From assembly GCA_964247055.1 (NCBI GenBank), contig OZ176050.1:11284001-11348000 (forward strand): DNA of 64,000 nucleotides, written 5' to 3'. The DNA comes from Paragordius varius (taxonomy: Eukaryota > Nematomorpha). The position numbers and the translations under genes were made by a program. Under the pieces are notes generated by a model. That model was not told the DNA's origin, did no database searches, and saw nothing but the letters and a program-made list of their open reading frames with translations. The first letter of the stretch is position 1; each line of letters opens with the position of its first letter. This document shows, piece by piece, positions 13,589 to 25,300 of this stretch.

Positions 13589-13770
13589 CAGTAGCGTATC
13601 CAGTAAAAGATTGTTAGTGCAAAATAATCTTAATGAACACAAAACAGGGGGATATTATGGATATGTTTATAAATAGGACTAAATGATAATTAATATATGA
13701 AAATTGTCCCCCTGTTTTGTGTTCATTAAGATTATTTTGCACTAACAATCTTTTACTGCATACGCTACTG
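13589..13770. mobile_element. Palindromic mariner-type MITE, copy 1
   Basis: 182 bp with terminal inverted repeats of about 70 bp starting CAGTAGCGTATCCAGTAAAA and ending with the complement CTACTG. TA flanks both sides, the Tc1/mariner target duplication. The non-repeated centre is about 50 bp. No coding capacity. Confidence 0.85.
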
Positions 13771-13889
13771 TATATCTTATTTATGGTTAGCATATTCTTA
13801 AAAAATTTTTACATCAGCAGTTGATAATTGACAGATCAATAATTTTACCGAAACGTTGGAAAAAAGTTTGCTCTTTAAAATAGCATATG

Positions 13890-14570
13890 ACCAAAATTTA
13901 GTTGCACGTGGAAAAACATAGATGCAAAGATTGCGGTAGAATGCAATCAAAGAAAAAATAAAATTGTTCCATAAATATATATGGTCATAATATTTTCACA
14001 CTAATTAAAAATGTCACAAATCGTAAAATACAGTAGCGTATGCAGTAAAAGATTGTTAGTGCAAAATAATCTTAAACAGGGGGACAATTTTCATATATTA
14101 ATTATCATTCAGGCCTATTTATAAACATATCCATAATATCCCCCTGTTTTAAGATTATTTTGCACTAACAATCTTTTACTGCATACGCTACTGTAATAAT
14201 TTTATATTATAAAATTAAAATAAACATCAATTTTTTTGATGGAAAAAAATAATTGAAAGGAATTCAATTGTATATTTTATTCATGTATTATCTATCAGTT
14301 TCTACATATTTCACCCACCAAAATTTATTTGCACGTGGAAAAACATAGACGCAAAGATGGCGGTAGAATGCAATCAAAGAAAAAATAAAATTGATAGATA
14401 TATGGTTCTAATATTTTCAAACTAATTAAAAATGTCCCAAATTGTAAAATAATGATTTAATTTAAAATTAAGATAAACATCATTTTTTAATGGAAAAAAA
14501 ATAATTGAAAGGAACTCAATTGGATACTTTATTCATGTATTTATCAGTTTCTATATATTTCACCCACACA
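13890..14570. repeat. Direct duplication of about 250-bp unit, one copy interrupted by a MITE
   Basis: The unit beginning TTGCACGTGGAAAAACATAG occurs at about 13902 and again at about 14330, each followed by the same GCGGTAGAATGCAATCAAAG tract and ending near TTTCACCCAC. Copy 1 carries the MITE at 14031-14193; copy 2 has the uninterrupted site. A short third fragment of the unit (ATTGCGGTGAAAT) lies at about 13556, just before the first MITE. Confidence 0.75.
14031..14193. mobile_element. Palindromic mariner-type MITE, copy 2 (core inverted)
   Basis: 163 bp, same terminal repeats (CAGTAGCGTATGCAGTAAAA) as the copy at 13589 and TA on both sides. Its central segment is the reverse complement of the central segment of copy 1, while a stem block present in copy 1 (AATGAACACA) is missing. 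Confidence 0.85.
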
Positions 14571-14599
14571 TATTTATAATCTCAATCAGCACAATAAAT

Positions 14600-16452
14600 T
14601 TTTTGCGGATCGCGTGTAAATTCAGCTAAAAACTCGTTTTGCACCATTTATTTTAAACTTTAAATATTTTAATAACAACATTATTTTGATATTAACCAAT
14701 AATTTTTGACAAATTCGGTTCGCCTCATAACAGGCCAATCTTAATATGTGGTCTATATGATCATCGATTAAGCGATTTCTGCATGTATTATTGACATACT
14801 TTATTTTTGAATATGTCGTCAAACGTGTAAGTTGAGGGAAAAGCAGTAAGGATAACTTGAGCACATTTTTTTATATTTTCTATTTATTTGGCACATCTGC
14901 CAAAACTGTACATATCTTTCTTTTCTACGATTCGCCATGAATATAGCCTCCAAATTGGAATCGTTTTAAAAATATATAAATTTTTCAATGATATGCGCCT
15001 GTTAAACCGAAATGCTCAAGTTGCCTAATATTGGATATATCCATATGCCATGGGTTGATTTTCAACGAGTTTTAGCAATTTTAATGTTTCTTAATTCTTG
15101 AAATCCTAATCTCATCTCATTAGCTAAGAATAAATTAAATTAATCTCCGTTAAATTCCGTATTTTCTTCATGAATCGTTTTAAGTGTTGAAAAATATAAT
15201 TTGATTAGCAAATTGGGTTAATTTGCTCACTTAAAGATTTGTATTAAAAATACTAAGTTTATAAGTAATGTCGCAAAGATAGGCTAATAAAACCCATCGT
15301 TTGTCACTATTAATTTTCTCGTCAAACTTACTGTTATCTTTTAAAAATAATAGAATTTCATGTTTTAAAACAAAAAATCTATTCAATACTTTGCTAAGGC
15401 TTAGCCATCTCACGGCGGTGTACAAAAGGATACCATCCAACGCACTGTGAATATCTTTCATAGGTTTTTGAATTTACGGCGGTTGAATTTTTTACCACGG
15501 ATGATATCCACAACCGTTTTAATTACTGTATTGCGTTATTCATCTTTTAGACGCGAAACCAAGTTTTGCTGATATATAAAGGAGTGAAAGGATAAAATAT
15601 TTTGCAAATTATATTTGTTTTTCTAAAGAGGAATAAATACTTTGTTAATTATAATCATAAAGAGACAGTCATCTGTGCAGATCGAAACCAATTTTTTCAT
15701 AGATATACCATTATTATCGAAAAAAGTGCTAATTATTTCGAGAAAATCACTTCTTTCGTGGTATTCTTCATTGGTAAAAATTTTGAATATTCCTTGATTA
15801 TGTTGACGTTGTAAAATTTCACGAAGAGCGCACATTGAAATGTCTCAATATTGTATTTTTTTATAATTATGTTGTCCATACATATAAGGCAGGTAACACA
15901 TTTTTTAAAACGACAAAGAATTTTTCTTCCCATTCTTTTTTAAAGGATCGATTTTCATCGGATAATTTAGATTTTTAAGCATTAAATGTCATTCTTTGAA
16001 TTTATGTTTAAATATTATGTAAATTTTTTCAGAAAAATAGGGATTTTATTGGAAACATGCTATAAAAAACAGGTCGAAATTTAATGATGTTGATTTGAAA
16101 ATATTTTATGGGAATGAGTTATAAAAAATGATGCAGGATAGCAACGAAAAGAATATGTATATGCAAGTTTTGGTGAAAGACTTGTTTAAATACAAAAAAG
16201 GAATGCAATATACATTTCAAAATAGAAATGAAAATAGAATATAGAAAAACAACGTGTGCCAAAATTTTGAAATCATTTTAATATAGAAACATTTTTCTAC
16301 ATTTCGAATTGGGTAAAAAATAAATATCAAAATTAAATCCAAAGAAAATAAATTAATAACAAAATAAGCGAAAATTCGTTTATGTGTATTTTAAAAATTC
16401 ATCAAAAAGTATTCTTAGGGCCGCATGCGGCCCACGGTTTGAGTTTCACTGG
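14600..16452 (-). mobile_element. Degenerate hAT-superfamily transposase remnant
   Basis: Minus-strand frames read as a BED/hAT transposase like GTF2IRD2- or SCAND3-related copies: IISTFFDNNGISMKKLVSIC (about 15700), TAVRWLSLSKVLNRFFVLK.E (about 15400), W.LLAYLCDITYKLSIFNTN (about 15250), and a C-terminal piece with NRLIDDHIDHILRLA (about 14760). Frames are broken several times. The right-hand terminus at 16417-16452 (CCAGTGAAACTCAAACCGTG on the minus strand, then GGCCGCATGCGGCCC) is a hAT-type end. The left terminus was not located. Confidence 0.72.
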
Positions 16453-17430
16453 CTTAGCTTGTCCTTCATTTAAGCTTGTGGCGGTTATTGCGGTGTGGCA
16501 AAATCATTTTGCCAGTAGTCGTTTCTCGATTTAAACATGCTTTAATTAAATCATCTGTTGGGGTTAACGTTATGTATTAATGGTTTGACTGGGCTTTAAA
16601 AGTTTATTTTGATACACAATAGTCTGGCCCCCTAGACACAGAGCATGGTCTTTTTGCCGAAGCGATCTGGTCCGGGGGTTGATGGACCGGCATGGCTTTG
16701 TTTCAACAGAATAAAGCCACTTCTTATCAACCGTCACAATCAGATGCAAAAATGATTAAGTTTTGTGATGTTTAATAAGATTTTATTGTAATTTTCAATT
16801 CCACATTTATTCAATTGTGTAGGTCCTATTTAACGAGTTTATTAATCTCCATCGCTCGACAAGCCCGCTAGTAATGTGTCTGCATATTGCCATTGAATTT
16901 GAGTTGAATCTTTATCCAATAACTCTTAAACTACATCGTCCTCGCTGTTAAGTGGTCTACCAGAGCGTCCACACTCATCTTAAAATGTAACTTTTAATTT
17001 TTTAAAACTTTTACATATTTTTATCAATGGAAATATTTTACCAGCAAACGATGTTTACAACCTTTTATTTCTCATGCAATGATTAGCAAAAATTTTATTA
17101 CCGAATGATATCAATAAGACGCTACTTTTTGGCGGAGCAAACTTGAGCGTGTTGTCGCTTGATGACAGTTTAAAATGAAAATTAATCTGCATAATTTTTA
17201 CTGATGTCTTCTCTGAGTTAAACCGGTAACTACCTTGACGCGAATTTCGTTTATAACATTTTTATTAATTAAAAAACTGGTAAATTATAAAACAAGTACA
17301 TTTTTTAGAGGGTTGTCCTACTTTTCATTTCGCCGAAGGATTCAAGAATGTGCTAACCCAAGCCTGACAATAACGATGAAATATTGTGCACTTACTAGAC
17401 TTCATCATAAAAAAATGAGTAAGCCCTGAA
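16453..17430 (-). mobile_element. Degenerate mariner transposase remnant, second copy
   Basis: Minus-strand pieces resemble a mariner transposase: RSGRPLNSEDDVV (about 16980), LLDKDSTQIQWQYADTLLAG (about 16910), VTVDKKWLYSVETKPC (about 16730), then RSLRQKDHALCLGG and KLLKPSQTINT (about 16600). It abuts the hAT terminus at 16452 and is the same family as the copy at 4440-5650. It is interrupted by many stops and lacks the C-terminal third. Confidence 0.68.
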
Positions 17431-19484
17431 AACACATCACGCCTTCAGCTATTACGTATAATAAACAGTATATTAAAAACATATTTTAATTATTGTAATG
17501 GTAAATAACGGATTGGTTATGTTTTGTAATCAGTTGTTAAAATCCGTAATATAACGATAAAGGATAATTAAATAGAATTAAATGAAAGTATAAATAGAAA
17601 TTTAAACGATATGTGAAACCCTTCGTCAATAGTAATCGCAGACTTGTTTCGTGCTTGTTAGCACTCATCAGTACGACACAACTATTTGACTTGGGGTTTT
17701 CACATATCGATTTCGTATATATATCCAACTTTGCAATTTTTTTGGTGTATATTATATTAATTGACATCTGCTCATAAAATTATAAAAATCATCCGACAAT
17801 AAAATTTTTTAATGTAATCAAAATAATTATTAATTGAATAAAGAAATGTGGCGTAAGAGAAAACTGAAGTAGTTTAAATTAAATATTTTTCCTATAATTT
17901 GGTTTATTACCTTTCTTAATAACGCTTCTGTAATAGTGACAAGCCATTGTAAGAGTCTCATAATCGGTTAATGGAGGAAAATAATATATTACCATTTAAA
18001 TCTCAAATCAACCCCTAACTATTCCATATTCACTATTGAACATTTAAAAATCACCCTTGATCATTTTAAATTCACCCTAAATATAAACCAGCAATAACAT
18101 ATATTCAAATACTTGTTTTAGGTTTATTTTTCATTTTTCGGGCCCTAAAATTGCTTTTTTTGATGTACTCATTTTAAGTAAAAATATCTGCGTATTCAAC
18201 AACTATGCAATATTTGTCGGATTATTATATGGTGCACGGACGGCTCTTAAGAGAGAAAAATATTTAATTTGGCCCATCAAAAAAATTAGTTAGTATCGCT
18301 CTATAGAAATGATATGAACGTTGGAACATGAAAAAGTACACATTAATATTGGCAGCCCAATCTACTGGGTCATACATTCTAGTGATGGTATTGCTGCAAA
18401 AAAACAGTGACTTCGGAAAAAATTTTAAGCCTATTAATAAAACAACTTAAAATGAAATAAAAAATTGATTGGATATTATTTTAAAGCAGTATATACACTA
18501 TGGGAATTTTGTATACCAACGCACACAGAACTGATGAAATGTATTTGAAAGCGAAAAGGTTGTGATGCTACAGTTATAATTATGTTGAATAGAAGCAAAA
18601 TTTGTTAGTTGATCATAAAAGAAATCAATGAAATAAATAATTGTTGACCAGTAATTTTTATGAAGACGGATTGCTTTTCCGGAATAATGATGTTATAATG
18701 CCGAGAAAATAAAAAATGAAGAATGCTAATGTATGAGAAAAAATATGAAAAATTTGGAACTTAATATGCACATGGAATTGCAAAACATGGCTTGGTATCA
18801 ACCTATTAGGTAATCACCAAAAAAAAGCTATCATGATGGGTAATAATTTATCATGTTTAATATTTCACTAAAATGCCATTAAATAATGTAATTAATATTC
18901 ACCATACCAATTAATCATCACCCTAATTTTATTAGATATAGAGAAGATATTATAATTATGCCATATATATTTATTAAATAAGCAATAGATTTTTAGAGGA
19001 TATAATGCAATTTAAGAAGTTATCGCGATTTTAGCAATTAAAAACGCCTATTAGCACCAAATCCTTAAGCATCAAAAAAACTAATCATTTCTTTGATTTA
19101 AAAGATTTGAAGTACAAACATCATTTAAATATAAAAGGCTATTAAAAAGAATATAAAAAAAATTAAATCGTAAAAATTAAATTTAAATACTTGATTATCC
19201 AGAATTAAAGGGGTTGATCATATGTCAATTAATAGATTTAACACTCTATTACCTTTTGGGGTAGTTTTAAATCTCTGAGCGATTTTAAATTTGTTAAAAA
19301 GTTTTAAGGCATTACGAAATTTTTCCTTAGACTTTTAGACGTATAGGACAAAAAAATTTAAAATGTAAAATTGAAAAAATTCTCTTCTAAAACATTTAAA
19401 CCGTCATTTTTTCCTATAATAGCTAATTCAACAGGCAACTAAATGTATATTATGGTCAGAAAGTGTAAATAATTAACTTGTTGT
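17431..19484. other. Intergenic, with a possible half foldback element
   Basis: No gene seen. At 18005-18075 three TTCACCC-like units occur (CATTTAAAAATCACCCTTGA and TTTAAATTCACCCTAAATAT), resembling one arm of the foldback family without a partner arm nearby. Confidence 0.4.
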
Positions 19485-20600
19485 TGTTGTTTGCTAAAGT
19501 CGATTCCGACTAATTGCAACATTGAAGATAAAGCTTCTCCATTCATTGCGATTTCCGGTTTTGGTGTTTAGGTCGGATAAGGATTGGTTGGTTTCTTTAA
19601 GGATGTTATCCATCCAACGAGTTCGTCTTCTCCCTCTTTTTCGGGTACCACTCACTTTCCCCAGCATCAGTGATTTTTCAAGTGAGCTGGATCTCATGAT
19701 GTGCCCGAAGAAGGAGAGTTTTTGCCGTGTTAAGCTGCCAAGAAGTGACATTTCTGGGTTAATTTTATTTAGAATGGTGGTGTTTGAAACTTTGTCTGTC
19801 CATTTTGTTTGAAGAAGTTTCCTCCAAACCCATAATTCGAAAGAGTTTATTAGACGTTCATCATATTTTTTCAGTGTCCAGCTTTCCCCCCCATACATGA
19901 ATGTGGGGAAAACTGTAGCTTTGATTAATCTGATTTTGGTTTGTAGTTTAATGTCATGTGACATCCAAAGCCTGTTATATTTAAAAGTTACTGCTTTAGC
20001 AATAGCAATTCTTCGCTTTATTTCAGGCGTAGAGTTGTTCTCATTATTAATAATGCTACCTAAGTACGTGTAGCTGCTAACTGTTTCGATCTGGTTGCCG
20101 TTGAGGATTATTGGATTGGTTTGAGCCGGATTTATTTGCATGACTTTTGTTTTTTTGAAATTGATATTTAATCCAAATTTATTGCATCCAGTTGTAAACA
20201 CTTGCAAAGCTTGCGATAATGTGTCTACACTGTCTGCGAATAGGACTGTATCATCCGCGTAGTGAACGGATGTAAGTAGGTTCCCACCTACGTTGATGCC
20301 GTACGTTTGTGGGATATTTCTTATAATGCACTCCAGGTATGCGTTAAAAAGAATTGGTGATAAAACGCATCCTTGACGGAGGCCGACTTGTACCATACAT
20401 GGGTCAGATATACCGTATGGTGTGGATACTATAGCCGTGGAATTTGAATAAATTGAAAATATGATGTTGATTAAATGTGTTGACACTCCGAGTTGTTTTA
20501 GAGCTTTCCTTAGTTTATTGTGCTGGATGGAATCAAATGCTTTGGAAAAATCGACAAAGCACATATGCAATTCTTTGTTAAATTCGATGCTTACAAGCTA
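19485..20600 (-). mobile_element. 5'-truncated LINE with open reverse-transcriptase frame
   Basis: A single uninterrupted frame (20570-19494, 358 codons, open slightly further upstream) encodes the central and C-terminal part of a LINE reverse transcriptase: FVDFSKAFDSIQHNKL, GLRQGCVLSPILFN, the catalytic HYADDTVLFAD, INFKKTKVM, YTYLGSIIN, and a C-terminal FFGHIMR then KRGRRRTRWMDNI. The upstream endonuclease and start of the RT are missing and the frame ends abruptly near 20600. Just past the stop comes a CAACAACAAC tail (19480s on the minus strand). Absence of stops suggests a recent insertion. The family is in the RTE/CR1-like broad group; finer placement is not possible here. Confidence 0.85.
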
Positions 20601-21304
20601 CATTTAACCAGCAACTTGTTATATTTTGGTTTTAACATCAGCTGTTTGTTTAATCTGTTTTGGAGATGTCCCAATTTTACACTTCAAAAGTTACAATTTT
20701 ATATGACTATAAGCTTTTTTATCTACACATGAGCACAATGATTAATTAAATTTAACTAAAATATTCAAAACAGTTTATATACAATATAGTATAGCACTAC
20801 CCCAATAATTAAACTAGACAAAAAAATAAAAAGGTGGAGAATATTGATTCACTCGTAAGAACCAAAACCGATCTCACCTTAATAATCTTGCATTTTCTAA
20901 CAGAATATATCCTCCCCCTTTTTGGAGCCAGTCTTATAGGCCACTGAGACCATATAAATTTAATTAATATTAATTATTTAATGCAAAAAATAAAAATCTT
21001 TCCAAATTAGTCATAGGCCGTCCTGTGTTATTAAGCCTGCAAACACAAATATTTATCTTAAATTAAACTTTTTCTGTTTATTTCAGTAAGAATCTATCGT
21101 TGATCTACTAAGAATATAGTCGTTAATTTCCAGCGAAGCTTAAGAACACAGATGGTTTAATATATATTAAAATAAACCAACTAGGTATAAATTTTCTCAT
21201 ACTCTGCCTGATTTGTGTTTAAAGCATTTTCAATAAAAGGTATATTTCTTATTGATTTCGTAAGCAACATAACTTAAGGCAACATGAGATTGATACATTT
21301 TTTA

Positions 21305-21306
<2 letters not shown>

Positions 21307-21351
<45 letters not shown>
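21307..21351. repeat. (TA)n microsatellite
   Basis: A pure TA run in intergenic DNA. Confidence 0.92.
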
Positions 21352-21354
<3 letters not shown>

Positions 21355-21552
21355 TCAGAATATTTTTGTGACCCTTGATTTTATCAACTGTGCAATAAAA
21401 ATAGGCAGATGAGTATATAATAAATTTTTTGCATTATTAGTATCGTACTTCCGCATAAGGGATAAAATTCTAAAAAATTAATTTAAAAATGAATATATGT
21501 TAAAGATGTTAATTAATGATGACTAAATAATACTGATATAACAATCATAATC

Positions 21553-21853
21553 CAGAGGGGGTCGAACATGCGGCCCTGTGAAATATTTTGTGCAGCTTAC
21601 GAGCAATTATTATAAATACGAAATATCATGATTTCTAAAATGTGCTACTTTAAAATTATGATTTTCCTTAAACAAATTTACTGAATAAGTCCTTCCAAAT
21701 TTTGCCAACAAGCTAGCAATAATTGGTGAAAGAAATAGTAGTAATATTGTGTTCCTGTTTTTTACAGTCATCTGTTAGACATCTGGTAAAATATTAACTA
21801 ATGCCCATATATTTTTCGAATGCGGGCTGAACCATTTGTGTTAAGCACTCCTG
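21553..21853. mobile_element. hAT-type MITE, full copy, diverged
   Basis: Starts CAGAGGGGGTCGAACATGCG and ends with ACCATTTGTGTTAAGCACTC then CTG, matching in order the better-preserved copy at 33151-33428. Shared internal blocks include the TTTTTTACAGTCATCTGTTA region. About 300 bp and without a frame. Confidence 0.65.
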
Positions 21854-22329
21854 TTAACAAATGGACCGATCTTTATTAAATATATAGTTTAAAAAATACG
21901 TTTTATGAGTATTAAATAATCTCATTCTTTACAATTTAAATGTTTTTAATGATTCCAATTCAAATATTTTTGCTAGCTTTTCTCAATTCTCGTAAAAATA
22001 TAAAAATAATATATTATGTATTTTTAAATCTTACGCCATATATTTGTACTTTATAAATAAACTCGTTTTAAATTATTTTGACAGCATATCGCTACCCACA
22101 CTAAATAGATTCATTACCAGCCTTTTAGAGAAAAAGATTAAATTGCCGACTTCGTTTGAAAAAGAATGATTTATTTTTCTAGAAACCTCACGAATAATTC
22201 TTATCATACCAAATATTGTTCAAAATGATATAGTTATGCCATGATTACAATAATTTTTTTTTCAATTTATTAGGGATAAAGATTATTATGTAATTATTAA
22301 AATAAATTAATTTATAGAATCAAATAAAT

Positions 22330-25300
22330 TTAATATTGTGGAGGTTTGTTTTGTGGATGTTGCTGTTGTTGATACATGGCTTGCATTGAATATGGATTAT
22401 TTGCCTCAGACCCAAAACGCGCATTTAATCCTTGGGGTGGATTATATGGCGGCCTAGAAGATGAAGGTGGGGCCCCGTACAAAGGTGGACCTCTACATAA
22501 AAGTAAAGATTAATAAAATATAATAGGGGTGACCAACATGCCGCCTTCTTAGATATATTTGGAAAATCACCCAAAATTTTAAAGTTCGTAAAAATATTGC
22601 CGTTTATAAAATGATTCTTAGTAAAATTGATATACATTTAAAATTCAAATTCACGTTTAAACAATTCAAATTCACCCTTGAACAATTAAAATTCACCCTC
22701 AAACATTTCAAATTCACCCTCAAATAAAAAAAATTTTTTTAAGATTAAAAATTACCTATATTTTACAAAAATAAAATTTTGTTTTTAAATAAAATAAGAT
22801 TGAAAAAATAATAAATTATGCTATAAAGATATATTTTATATTAATAATGTAAAAATAATTTATATTTAGGGTGAATTTGGATTGTTTAAGGGTGAATTTG
22901 AACTGTAAATGGTATATTTAAAAACAATTTCTACTTAAGTATTTTCAAATTTTGGCAAACTAGCAGATGATGAAATAGATAAGGTTTATATGGTATTGGT
23001 AATTTTTTGCAGTTTTATGTTTTGCTAATAAAATTTTACTAAGGTCCTTATATTTTTAAATAGGGTCCGGGAAGTCATATACGTTAAGCCCCTCTTATAA
23101 TTTTATTACAAGGATATATATTTTAAAATTTGTAGTATTGATATAAGTATGCTAATCAGTTGAATTTTATTTTTTAATACTAGTCATATAATGGTAAAAA
23201 TGCATTAATTGTGAATCTGACCGCTTTTATAACTTATGTTTATCATTCACATATAAAATGATTAAATTAACCTTTATGAAAAAACGAAATAAAAATAAAT
23301 AATCATAAAATATGAATGTAAAGGTACCATGAACGTGAACATAACAACAAAGTTTAAACATATTATATGATTAAGGGTAAAAATAAGTATTGCACAGTTT
23401 AACCAGCAAAAAAACAATGGGACACGCCCTGAAACACGTCCACTGTTGATATAGGCATATTATATATTTTCACAGCGATTTATAAGTTATATCCCTAAAA
23501 TGTATTAATTTATGATTGATCTGCTAACTTTCCTACATATTTATATCAACTTTAAACCTATTATTATGCATCTGCATCATAGAATTTGGTTGATGAGGGA
23601 CCGTATTATTATTATTCATACTCTCATTGTAATATGAAACTTGGCCACGTAAAAGACTTGAAGAATTCATAACTCCTTGTGGATGATTGGATATAAAATT
23701 ATTATTATTCATATTATTCCCATATACCGAGGAGGTAGGTGTTTGATTCATATTGCTATTGATTGAATAAGTATTATTGGGCATGGGGTAATTTGAGTGT
23801 TGTTGAAAATTATTTTGTGGATTAAAACAGTTTGTAGCAACGGACATTGAATGATGTTGTGATGACAGTGATGATGACAATGGATATTGAGGTGGGGGTG
23901 GTCGATTAGAAGAAGACGCGGTATTATTACTCATAAAAGGTCCAGAGTTAAAATTATTGCTATTAAATGAATTGTTGGTGGAACTAGATTGATACATTGG
24001 ATTATTAATATTATTGTTATTGTTTAATCGTCCAGCTGGAGTTTGATACGTTTCATTTGAAACATTGGGTGGATGTATCACACCATATTTGCGTTTGGTT
24101 CCTGGGTTTATGCCAGACGGGTTAGCTGGATTGTCTTGTGTAACAAGAATATAGATTAATGAAGTAATAAATTAAATTGTGCATTTATATTTAAATATTA
24201 TATGACATTTTTGATAACTTTACATCTATATTAAATTGTAAATTCGAGTCGTCGTTATAGCTTACACTAAAACACATATAAAACTAGATAAATTTAAATT
24301 CCTTTGTTACATTATTTTAAAAATTTTACCAGGTTGAAGGTTTGACTGCAGCGGGTTTTTATGTGTGCTTTTAAACGCTCGTTCCTCATTATCAAAATCA
24401 AAATGATCATAGGCCGAAGAAGTATTAGTATGTATATTATCTAAATAATTACATAGATTTTATTACAATCATATATTAAAATAGGAGATGATGATAAAAT
24501 TAAAACCTGAACTTTTCTTTGTTTTTGTGTGCTTTTCAATATCTAATAAAACAAAATTTTGGTGGATTATATAAGATATATAATACAGATCATGATAAAT
24601 TTTGTAATAAAACATACCTAACAATAAGTTTTCATAATAAAATTCCTTAATCAAAACCTTAATCTTTGGATTCTTTAAAAGGTAAATATCTGAAAATATA
24701 ATGTGGAATAAAACCAAATCCTAAAATTCGTTGGAGCCAATCAAAAGTTTATAATTAGAATTTTTAAAATCTACCAGTTGCATTAATAGGATTTTTCGCA
24801 CGCAACATTGAACTCAAGGCAGCTTTACTTCCATATTGTTGTTGCTGATTCGATTGGTCTAGCATACAAATGTGTGAAAGTTTTTAGATATATAAAAAAA
24901 TTTATTTAGACAACATGTTATAATTTTATAATATAATATTGAAACGTATTTATAAAACAGCTTACTATAATCAGTTCTCATAAAGCCCGATGATGTAGGA
25001 TACCCTCCAACACTGGCCATAGACATTGGGTTTTGAGGACGCATTGCTCCACCAAATCTGTATAAAAAATAATTTTGCATATCCTCATAATGAATATGGA
25101 ATACAGTGCAATAAAATTATCTATAAAAATTGTTTAAAAGTATCATAAACAAACCGTAATTAAATATGAAGGACAAAACAAAAACTCATGCAATAAAACC
25201 CAATACATTTGTTAAATATATACTTATTTAGGCCCATTTCATTAGCATAAGGTGGATAATTCATCTGATTCGGGTTATTTCCGAAATTGCTCATTTGTGG

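Larger units (their letters stand above)
20601..22329. other. Intergenic region between the LINE and MED12
   Basis: Apart from a TA microsatellite (21307-21351) and a hAT-type MITE (21553-21853) no feature is seen. The stretch next to 22330 is the MED12 3' flank and contains AT-rich possible polyadenylation signals (CTAATAAATT on the minus strand at about 22270). Confidence 0.5.

Noticed and set aside
23533-24081. Stop at 23535 as the end of MED12
   Set aside because: A GT donor at 23557 and the acceptor at 22493 complete an Arg codon and add a typical MED12-like proline/glutamine tail. It remains possible as an alternative terminus.
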